The notes under the pieces are model-generated. The model did not search any database. It saw nothing but the letters and a program-made list of their open reading frames with translations, and was not told the origin of the DNA. Below are positions 1 through 8,044 of a stretch of 8,044 nucleotides of DNA, in pieces (the stretch's first letter is position 1; every line of letters starts with the position of its first letter). Position numbers and translations under genes: made by a program. Source of the DNA: JBCCZC01 sp039188505 (GTDB taxonomy: Bacteria > Pseudomonadota > Gammaproteobacteria > Xanthomonadales > SZUA-38); NCBI GenBank assembly GCA_039188505.1, contig JBCCZC010000256.1:1-8044 (forward strand), written 5' to 3'.

Positions 1-303
1 CGCCTGATCGTCGACCACTACCGCCGCCGCAGCAGCGACAAGCGGGGCGGCGACGAGCCGCTCATCTCACTGGATGATGTCGACATACCCGTGCCAGGCA
101 GTTTCACGAGCTGGCTGGACCTGGACGCGGCGCTGGAGGGGCTCGAGAGAGTGGATCCGGTGGCGGCGGAGGTCGTCCAGCTTCGCTACATCGGCGGCAT
201 GAGCCTAGAGGACACGGCGAATGCCCTCGGAATCGGTTCCGCCACCGTGGGACGCAAGTGGCGCTTCGCCAGGACGTGGCTCGCCCGTTGGCTCGCTGAC
301 TAG
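1..303 (+). CDS. ECF-family RNA polymerase sigma factor, C-terminal part (N-terminus outside window)
   Basis: The reading frame is open from base 1 to the TAG at 301-303, so the visible 100 residues are the C-terminal part of a longer protein; a GTG at 91 lies inside the frame and is not the true start. The piece opens with RLIVDHYRRR...KRGG, the end of sigma region 2 and the linker as seen in the Sigma70_ECF/Sig-70_X6 type of ECF factor, which often reads R-I-VDHAR-RR-AKRGG. The rest is a sigma region 4 helix-turn-helix: LERVDPVAAEVVQLRY, then the GMSLEDTANALGIGSATVGRKW recognition segment, which would contact the -35 element. Members of this kind (ECF43 and related groups) are commonly encoded beside Ser/Thr kinases and are thought to be switched on by phosphorylation rather than by an anti-sigma factor. 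The neighbouring kinase fits this, although here it converges tail to tail. The region 2 residues that would test phospho-activation lie outside the window. Confidence 0.9.
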   Translation, partial: RLIVDHYRRRSSDKRGGDEPLISLDDVDIPVPGSFTSWLDLDAALEGLERVDPVAAEVVQLRYIGGMSLEDTANALGIGSATVGRKWRFARTWLARWLAD

Positions 304-309
304 CGGACC

Positions 310-3075
<2,766 letters not shown>

Positions 3076-3595
3076 GGGTGCGGATCCGACTCATCAAGGG
3101 ATTTCGACCGCAAGCATTTACGCGCGGTCGATCTCGAGGAGCTGGACGATACCGGCCTCACCGTATCCGATCAAAGACGATATCGAATCCGCAACTTCTG
3201 GTGGGCATAAAGCCACGAGCGGTCGCCGACTGGAACTTGACGGCAGGAATCGAGCTCCGCGCAGGTACCGCTGTTGCGCCGGGCACCCGCATGAGGCTGC
3301 CGAAGCGCAGCCCCGAGTGATGTTGCAACGGCGGCCGCGTGAGATGCACGCAGAAACCGACCCAGTGGATCGGCAGGATTCGGTTGCCGCAGGCATCTTT
3401 ACGGTTGATCTTGTCGCCGGTCTCGACAACGTTCGCGCTTCCGACCGGCCGGTGAACTCGTCGACAGCGCGTTTCAGGCTGCTTTGCCTGTCCGACGCCT
3501 GGAACGTCGCGGTGCCCGTCGTGATGCCTGGAGCGGCCTCCGGTTCGATAACGCGATCCAGCCGCGTGGCGATCAAGCAACAGCGGCCGCGAGCT
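3076..3595. other. 520-bp stretch without a convincing intact gene
   Basis: This spacer lies between the start of the kinase and the stop of the upstream NHL protein gene, both on the minus strand, and should hold the kinase promoter. Several open frames overlap on both strands, including one of 195 codons on the plus strand from 3074, but none shows a recognisable domain, and their products are rich in Arg and Ser as shadow frames in GC-rich DNA tend to be. A perfect 6-bp inverted repeat (GGCTGC at 3295-3300, GCAGCC at 3307-3312) is present but has no T-tract on either side. I could not recognise a good sigma-70 promoter. Part of the stretch looks like decayed coding sequence and is listed separately. 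Confidence 0.6.
3158..3580 (-). pseudogene. Possible remnant of a short or frameshifted gene, unidentified
   Basis: A 140-codon open frame runs from an ATG at 3580 to the TGA at 3158-3160. Counting GC by codon position by hand over 3301-3420 in this frame gives about 80% at third positions, 62% at first and 45% at second, the pattern of real coding DNA in a GC-rich genome. Codons here are also of the expected kind (GTC GAG ACC GGC GAC AAG ATC AAC). Upstream, over 3421-3540, the bias moves to another frame, and the product of the 140-codon frame turns Arg/His-rich, which would fit a frameshift near 3430. In the other minus frame the residues there read LDRVIEPEAAPGITTG and RAVDEFTGRSE. However, over 3421-3540 the codon-position pattern fits a plus-strand frame equally well. 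I recognise no family. It may be a gene fossil, a small real gene, or chance; a 7-residue Leu-Pro-Ile-His-Trp stretch is not enough for identification. Confidence 0.25.
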
Positions 3596-4852
3596 TCATT
3601 GATCCGGGGGAGGAGGAACCCGAGCCGTGCCCGCTGCGATCGCTTCACACGGTGCTTCTGAACCGGGGATCAGACGTGTGATCGGGAACGCACCGCTTCG
3701 GCCATCGTCGAACACGTACGTGACCTCGGCGTCCGCGCAGCCGCGAAACTCGAAGCGGACGGCGCCAACCGGGGTCGTCGTCACTTCGCTCGGCGAGTCG
3801 AAGCGTCCACCCGACGTTTCGAAGATCGTGGCGTCGACGAGCCCGCCCTCGATCGACCCGCTCGCTGTGAGCCATTCCCTCGCTCCGGAATCGTCGTAGG
3901 TGAACCAGGCGGCGAAGAGAAACCGGGACACGGGATCGGCGTCGAGCAGGAATCCCGAGCCCGCGGTCTCGGGGAAGAACCAGGCCCCGGAGACCGCGGC
4001 GTTGATCTCGAAGTCGGACTCAGCCTCGATATCGATGCGACGGACGCCACCGCCGGGTTGGAACTCGGAAACGAGGAGGAAACTCCCGTCGGCCGATGCC
4101 GTGATGCCGTTGACGCCGCGGAAGGTCGCGAGCGCCGGATCGCCGTCTTCCGAACCCAGCGCTCCCGTACCCGCGATCTCGGTGACGGTCCCGTCGAGAT
4201 CGAGCCTTGCGACCCGATTGGAGGCGAAAAACGTTGCGAAGATCGTATCGTTACGGAGGAAAACGTAGCCGACCTGGCCGTCAGGCTGCGCGAATAAGGA
4301 TTGCGCTCCGTCAGCGCCCATGCGGACGATCTTGCCATCATTGAAGTTGCCGGCGTAAAGGCGTCCCTGGGTGTCGAACCCGATACCGGCGGGACCATTC
4401 AGTTCGCCAGACTCCGAGAAGACCTCGACGTCACCGTCGGGGGTGATCGCGTAGATCCGGCTGGTGTTGTAGTCCGCCGCGAAGATGCGACCATCGGCCG
4501 CGATAGTGAGCCCGGCCAGCAGTGAAAACCCGGACGCCACGGTCGTCACCGTGCCGTCCACTCCCCGGCGAACGAGCCGCGTTCCGGACGACGCATAGAA
4601 GTTGCCGTCGGCGTCGAACCGATGGCCGAGGGGAAACTGCAGTCCATCGAGAAACACCTCGACCTCGCCGTTGTCGATGCTGAGGACGCGATTGGCATTG
4701 GGCTGGGACACATAGATCGTACCGTCCGCGCCGATCGTGAGTGCATCCAGCCCGCCGAGATCGCTGGTAACGGTTCTGACCTCACCCCTGGCCCAGTCCG
4801 CGGCAAGGAGCATGGCACAAACGCAGATCAGTTTCGGGAGAATTCCTCGCAT
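3596..4852 (-). CDS. Secreted NHL/SMP-30-like beta-propeller protein with extra C-terminal domain
   Basis: The 418-residue product starts with a Sec signal peptide: a Lys at position 7, a hydrophobic stretch to about residue 18, and a likely cut after Ala-Arg-Gly at 21-23. Residues about 33-273 contain six NHL-like blades, each with a 'G...ADG.(I/L)Y.....N.R(V/I)' pattern, for example at 36-58, 113-135, 154-176 and 246-273; the last follows a classic EIAGTGALGSEDGDPALA loop. Such propellers act in binding or as lactonase-like scaffolds, but I see no clear catalytic metal ligands, so a binding role is more likely. Residues about 286-398 form a separate domain (SGAWFFPETAGSGFLL, AAWFTYDD, GGRFDSP, YVFDDGRSG, ITRLIPG) that recurs at the C-termini of exported proteins in Xanthomonadales-like bacteria; its function is unknown to me. 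Cys372 and Cys402 could form a disulphide. The tail is proline-rich. The ATG at 4852 has GGAG seven bases upstream. The gene is divergent from the histidine kinase gene. Confidence 0.88.
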   Translation of the reverse strand: MRGILPKLICVCAMLLAADWARGEVRTVTSDLGGLDALTIGADGTIYVSQPNANRVLSIDNGEVEVFLDGLQFPLGHRFDADGNFYASSGTRLVRRGVDGTVTTVASGFSLLAGLTIAADGRIFAADYNTSRIYAITPDGDVEVFSESGELNGPAGIGFDTQGRLYAGNFNDGKIVRMGADGAQSLFAQPDGQVGYVFLRNDTIFATFFASNRVARLDLDGTVTEIAGTGALGSEDGDPALATFRGVNGITASADGSFLLVSEFQPGGGVRRIDIEAESDFEINAAVSGAWFFPETAGSGFLLDADPVSRFLFAAWFTYDDSGAREWLTASGSIEGGLVDATIFETSGGRFDSPSEVTTTPVGAVRFEFRGCADAEVTYVFDDGRSGAFPITRLIPGSEAPCEAIAAGTARVPPPPDQ

Positions 4853-5010
4853 CGACTCGCTCCGTATTCAGGAGCGTTCAGTATTCCGAGCGAGCCGCGC
4901 GCGCCCATGGGTCAGGGACGAGAACCGGGCTTTCTGGGGCCAGTGTCGGCATTCGTGGGTCGACGGATGGAACCGGTTGCGCCACACCCTTGCCTGTAGC
5001 AGATTGCGGC
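4853..5010. promoter_or_regulatory. Divergent intergenic region with short repeated GTATTC-like words
   Basis: This 158-bp region separates the divergent beta-propeller and histidine kinase genes and must carry the promoters for both unless they are read from further away. Three related octamers sit at 4864-4871 (GTATTCAG), 4874-4881 (GCGTTCAG) and 4881-4888 (GTATTCCG). The first two start 10 bp apart, one helical turn, and lie just upstream of the beta-propeller ribosome site. They could be an operator, possibly for the LytTR regulator encoded nearby, but the match to known LytTR sites is weak. I see no good -35/-10 pair on either strand. Confidence 0.4.
4860..4863 (-). promoter_or_regulatory. 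Ribosome binding site of the beta-propeller gene
   Basis: On the minus strand GGAG stands seven bases before the ATG at 4850-4852. This spacing is ideal for a Shine-Dalgarno site and supports that ATG as the start, in agreement with the signal peptide that follows it. Confidence 0.7.
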
Positions 5011-6156
5011 ATGGCCTTCCAAGCTGAATCACTCGAATTCCCCGATTCTCCGAGCGTCCTGAATCGCCGGACGGTGCTCATTGTCCTGGGCCTTTGGCTC
5101 GCCCTCGGTGGGTTCTACCTGACGGGAACGGTCCTCAACGCAAGAGCCGGCGGCGACGCGCTCACGCTGGATGTGCGGATGCTCGCAGGCACGGCGATTG
5201 TGTTTCTTTCCTGGGGCGCCCTCAATCTGATTCTGCTCACGCTGGTCCACCGCCTGGCTGGACGCGTTGGAGCCGGCGCCCAGGTTCTCGCGGTTGCTGT
5301 TGGCGGCCTTGCGTGGCTACCGGTGAACCTGGTGATCGATCGAACCACGTCGGCCTGGATGTCTGGTCGCCCGATCCCCGGGCCTCTCGAGGCCCTGGCA
5401 AGCATCGACTACCTGTCGGCCTTCTTCATCACGGTCTTCTTTCTGCTCGCAGCTTTCGGCAGCGTCTTCTGGGTCTACCTACGGCGCTGGCAGCATGCGC
5501 GCGAGACGACCCTGCGGCTCGAACGGGCCCAGGCCGAAGCGCGCCACGAGCTCGAAACCCTCCACATGCAGATTCTCAAGTCGCAGCTCAGCCCCCACTT
5601 CCTGTTCAACGCCCTCGGTTCGGTGGCCGCTTTGGCTCGCACCGCGCCGCGCGAGCGGATCGTCCAGACCCTGCAGATCCTCGGCGATCTACTTAGGCAC
5701 TCGCTTACCGCGGCAGAACAGCCGGTCGTTCCCATCGAGGAGGAGATTCGCTTCACCCGAAACTACATTCGAATACAGGAACTGCGATTCGGGGACCGTT
5801 GTGAGTTCAAGCTCGCGAACGACGGCGTGGGGCCGAATGCGAGCTGTCCGCCTTTCGTGCTCCAGACGCTGGTCGAAAACGCCTTCCATCACGGCGTCGA
5901 GAAGCGTCGGGAGCGCTCGATCATCGATGCGAGGTTGACCATGAACGCTGAAGACGGCCGCCTCCGCATCGAGACCATCAACGACCTCCCCGAACCGCGC
6001 CTTTCCGAGGAGTCAGGAATGGGCATGGCGCTGGATAACCTTCGGCATCGGCTATCGTTGCTCTACGGAGACGACGCCGAAGTCCGGGGCGAAACGGTTG
6101 CCAACGGGACGTATCACGCCCAGGTCATCCTGCCGCGATGGACCCCAGATTCATGA
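5011..6156 (+). CDS. LytS/YehU-family sensor histidine kinase with four TM segments
   Basis: From the ATG at 5011 the product is 381 residues. Four membrane segments lie near 21-39, 58-80, 90-109 and 134-157, with short loops and no large extracytoplasmic sensor domain. A charged, probably coiled-coil linker (about 160-188) leads to the His_kinase domain with the H-box QLSPHFLFN; His196 is the expected phosphate acceptor. The ATPase part shows the N-box LVENAFHHG (Glu289, Asn290) and a G-box GMGMALDNL (336-344), so both catalytic halves look intact. The signal sensed cannot be told from the sequence. A TTG at 4990 would add seven residues (MPVADCG) and is less likely; neither start has a clear Shine-Dalgarno site. 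The stop TGA overlaps the response regulator's ATG as ATGA (6153-6156), so the two are surely one operon. The protein would phosphorylate that LytTR regulator. Naming it lytS, yehU or btsS would go beyond the evidence. Confidence 0.93.
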   Translation: MAFQAESLEFPDSPSVLNRRTVLIVLGLWLALGGFYLTGTVLNARAGGDALTLDVRMLAGTAIVFLSWGALNLILLTLVHRLAGRVGAGAQVLAVAVGGLAWLPVNLVIDRTTSAWMSGRPIPGPLEALASIDYLSAFFITVFFLLAAFGSVFWVYLRRWQHARETTLRLERAQAEARHELETLHMQILKSQLSPHFLFNALGSVAALARTAPRERIVQTLQILGDLLRHSLTAAEQPVVPIEEEIRFTRNYIRIQELRFGDRCEFKLANDGVGPNASCPPFVLQTLVENAFHHGVEKRRERSIIDARLTMNAEDGRLRIETINDLPEPRLSEESGMGMALDNLRHRLSLLYGDDAEVRGETVANGTYHAQVILPRWTPDS

Positions 6157-6926
6157 GACGGCTGAATGCAATTGTCATCGACGACGAGCCACTGGCACGC
6201 ATCAATCTCACCGAACCGCTCGCGCGCCTCCCTGGCTGGCACGTGGTCTGCGAACTGGCCGACGGAGAAGGCGCGACGCCGATCATCGAGCAGCTGCGGC
6301 CCGATGTGGTGTTCCTCGACATTCAGATGCCGGGGCAATCCGGCATGGCGCTGGCACGGGAGCTGGTGGCACATCCCTGGGCGCCGTTGATCGTCTTTGT
6401 CACTGCCTTCGATCGCTATTCGATCCAGGCCTTCGAGCTGTATGCCGTCGACTATCTCCTGAAGCCCTTCGACGACGAAAGGCTGGGTCGGACGCTGGAG
6501 CGGATCGCGCAGCTTGTCCACGACGACGCTCGCCGGACTGTCGTTGCCCGACAGCAGCGTGATTGCGTGGAGGAAACGCCACTGCTGGAGCAGCTTGTCA
6601 TTCGATCGGCGGGGTCGTTTCGAATTGTCCGGCTGGATGAGATCCACTGGATCAGGGCAAGCGGAAACTATGTGGAAGTCCGCCACGACAACGGCCAGCA
6701 TCTCCAACGTGTCGGCATCTCGGCCCTGAGTGCGCGGCTCGACCCTGCCCGCTTCTGCCGCATCCACCGCTCGGCGATCGTCGCCCTTCGCAACGTCCGC
6801 GAATTCGTGAGTCACCCCGAGGGCGCCGGCGAGGTCGTCATGGCCGACAACGCCCGCCTGTCCGTCAGCGCCCGTTACCGGGATGCCCTCTTTGCCGGGC
6901 TGGGGGTAACCGCAGCCTCCGGCTGA
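6153..6926 (+). CDS. LytTR-family response regulator
   Basis: From the ATG at 6153 the product is 257 residues. The receiver domain (about 4-120) shows the acidic pair Asp10-Asp11, the phosphoacceptor Asp56 in VVFLDIQMPG, Thr84 in FVTAFD, and Lys104 in the YLLKPFD motif, so all residues for phosphorylation are present. The LytTR DNA-binding domain occupies about 145-252, with DEIHWIRASGNYVEVR, the FCRIHRSAIVALRNV segment and LSVSARYRDAL, as in AlgR/LytR/BtsR-type regulators. It is expected to be a dimeric transcription factor that binds paired direct repeats after phosphorylation by the histidine kinase upstream. The chosen start forms a 4-bp ATGA overlap with the kinase stop and puts the IVIDDEP motif six residues from the N-terminus, the usual distance; an in-frame ATG at 6138 would add five residues (MDPRF) and cannot be excluded. 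No target genes can be read from the sequence. Confidence 0.94.
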   Translation: MRRLNAIVIDDEPLARINLTEPLARLPGWHVVCELADGEGATPIIEQLRPDVVFLDIQMPGQSGMALARELVAHPWAPLIVFVTAFDRYSIQAFELYAVDYLLKPFDDERLGRTLERIAQLVHDDARRTVVARQQRDCVEETPLLEQLVIRSAGSFRIVRLDEIHWIRASGNYVEVRHDNGQHLQRVGISALSARLDPARFCRIHRSAIVALRNVREFVSHPEGAGEVVMADNARLSVSARYRDALFAGLGVTAASG

Positions 6927-6935
6927 GCGCCGGCG

Positions 6936-6957
6936 ACCGGGCCGTGGCAAGCCCGGT
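6936..6957. terminator. Hairpin in the convergent spacer, possible bidirectional terminator
   Basis: ACCGGGC (6936-6942) and GCCCGGT (6951-6957) form a perfect 7-bp, GC-rich stem with an 8-base loop, starting 10 bases after the response regulator stop. The bases that follow (TGATGTCGTTG) are only moderately T-rich, so this is a weak or imperfect intrinsic terminator. Its place between two converging genes supports a role in ending the kinase-regulator transcript. The rest of the 161-bp spacer shows nothing else I can name. Confidence 0.4.
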
Positions 6958-7087
6958 TGATGTCGTTGAACCGCCCGGAATCGGAGGGCCAGATCGCGAG
7001 CCTGGGTCAGCGTTCCTTCGCGCGACGCCTATCGTCGACCTCAAGTATTCCTGACCACTCCACCAGGAGACGGAGCGCGCGCCCGAT

Positions 7088-8044
7088 TCAGCGGATCGGC
7101 ACGCCCTCGAAGCCATCGGAGAACAGTTCCTGATCGAGCCCACCCTCGAATACGCCGGCATCGCACGCGACCGTGCCGCCATCGGACAGCGGTCGCGGAC
7201 CACCCAAGAGGTCCTCTTCCAGGCATGCCGCCGGGTCGGCATCGGAGGCGGTGGGCGCGCCCGAATCGACCACGGGCGAGGTGATGAGCGGCACGGGAAC
7301 GCTGATCATCCGGTCGTCCGCAATGGGAACGGAGAGGGACTGGAGGAACTCCAGGTCGGTCTCGATCTGATCCGTGGGGTCATCCTCGAAGCAAGTCCCG
7401 CCCGCGTAGATGTTCTCGGACACCACGGTCGGCACGGGAATGCCTGACTGCGTTCTGCACGTGGCGCCCCCGATCGGGGTTTGCACCACGTTGTGCGACA
7501 CAACGGAAATCGGGATGACGTCGAGGGTATAGAGGAACGCGAAACCGCTGGCTCCCACCCGGTTGTCGAAGAAGGTGTTGTTCCTGAGGGCAAGGCCGAT
7601 CCGCGAGGCGCCCAGGACACCCACCGTACTCCCTACCACCTGCTCGTTGTCGAAGAACAGGGTGTTGTGGATGGCGATCTCCGGATTCGGGTTCCCACCC
7701 GGCCCGGTTGCGTAGATCGCCATCCCGCCAAATGCCGCAGCGTTACCTCGAAAGATCGACCGCTCCAGGGTACTCCCGCCCGTCGCGCCGGATAGCCGGA
7801 CCGCGCCCCCCGCCTCCGCGCTATTGGTGTCGAACAGGGAATCGGAGATTCGAAGGGTTGACGAGGACGAGTCGATGGCGCCACCGGAGGACTGGACCGT
7901 GCTCTGCGCGTCATCGGCGATCGCGATGTTCCCGATGAAGGACGATCGCTCGATCGTCATCGCGCCATTGAAGTGTCTGATCGCACCGCCTCGAGCCGTT
8001 GTTCCGCCGATGCCGTTCGCGATGTTTTCGCGAAACTCGGAGTC
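7088..8044 (-). CDS. Pmp-like right-handed beta-helix protein with choice-of-anchor Q-like end (N-terminus outside window)
   Basis: The frame is open from the right edge to the TGA at 7088-7090, giving the last 318 residues; an ATG at 7960 is internal and the true start lies beyond the window. The fragment has alternating FxxN and GGA(I/V) motifs (FRENIA then GGAI, FIGNIA then GGAI, FDTNSA then GGAV, FRGNAA then GGMAI). This pattern is typical of chlamydial polymorphic outer membrane proteins and related bacterial beta-helix proteins. Further helix turns run to about residue 188. Then comes a closing module with NIYAGGTC (211-218), SPVVDSGAP (256-264) and CDAGVFEGG (294-302), the signature of 'choice-of-anchor Q' proteins, with four cysteines. 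The protein ends with ELFSDGFEGVPIR, an 'FxDGFE' tail seen on many secreted proteins of Xanthomonadales-like bacteria. It is probably exported and surface-associated, perhaps as an adhesin; this is inference. No autotransporter barrel follows. Confidence 0.85.
   Translation of the reverse strand, partial: DSEFRENIANGIGGTTARGGAIRHFNGAMTIERSSFIGNIAIADDAQSTVQSSGGAIDSSSSTLRISDSLFDTNSAEAGGAVRLSGATGGSTLERSIFRGNAAAFGGMAIYATGPGGNPNPEIAIHNTLFFDNEQVVGSTVGVLGASRIGLALRNNTFFDNRVGASGFAFLYTLDVIPISVVSHNVVQTPIGGATCRTQSGIPVPTVVSENIYAGGTCFEDDPTDQIETDLEFLQSLSVPIADDRMISVPVPLITSPVVDSGAPTASDADPAACLEEDLLGGPRPLSDGGTVACDAGVFEGGLDQELFSDGFEGVPIR

Noticed and set aside
3295..3312. Inverted repeat GGCTGC/GCAGCC as a terminator
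   Set aside because: The stem is only 6 bp and no T-tract follows on either strand; it also lies within the segment that has coding-like bias.
3331..3400. ILPIHW stretch in the possible gene remnant, resembling the PIHWGTF motif of UlaG/NAPE-PLD-like metallo-beta-lactamase-fold proteins
   Set aside because: Only about six residues match, and no metal-binding HxHxDH motif is found in any frame nearby.
6114..6950. Minus-strand open frame of 278 codons
   Set aside because: It is antisense to the response regulator, which has complete receiver and LytTR motifs; the product shows no domain.

Overview
The window (8,044 bp, GC-rich, roughly 60-65% by eye) looks like chromosomal DNA of a high-GC gammaproteobacterium, most likely of Xanthomonadales/Wenzhouxiangella-like affinity. 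That placement is inferred from family habits: an ECF sigma factor beside a Ser/Thr kinase with TPRs, a LytS/LytTR two-component pair, a secreted protein ending in a 'GAWF.P.T.G.GF' domain, and a beta-helix protein ending in an 'LFSDGFE' tail. No mobile element, CRISPR array, tRNA or rRNA was seen.

Layout. (1) 1-303 (+): the C-terminal part of an ECF sigma factor, cut by the left edge. (2) 310-3075 (-): a 921-residue membrane-anchored Ser/Thr kinase with a long TPR tail, converging on the sigma gene with only 6 bp between stop codons. (3) 3076-3595: a 520-bp stretch with no convincing intact gene; part of it (about 3300-3420) has codon-position GC bias that suggests a decayed or frameshifted gene on the minus strand. 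(4) 3596-4852 (-): a secreted NHL-type beta-propeller protein with an extra C-terminal domain. (5) 4853-5010: a divergent promoter region. (6) 5011-6156 and 6153-6926 (+): a four-TM LytS-family histidine kinase and its LytTR response regulator, overlapping by ATGA and so probably translationally coupled. (7) 6927-7087: a short convergent spacer with a perfect 7-bp hairpin. (8) 7088-8044 (-): the C-terminal 318 residues of a secreted Pmp-like beta-helix protein, cut by the right edge.

How the genes may work together. The sigma factor and the kinase belong to families known to pair (ECF43-type sigma factors activated by phosphorylation, as in EcfP/PknT of Vibrio parahaemolyticus), so region 1-3075 probably forms one signalling module. 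The LytS/LytTR pair is a second, independent module. It is divergent from the NHL protein gene and convergent with the beta-helix gene; whether it controls either is untested. I found no clearly undescribed system. The points most worth following are the tail-to-tail sigma/kinase arrangement, the possible gene fossil at 3158-3580, and the two poorly characterised C-terminal modules on the secreted proteins.
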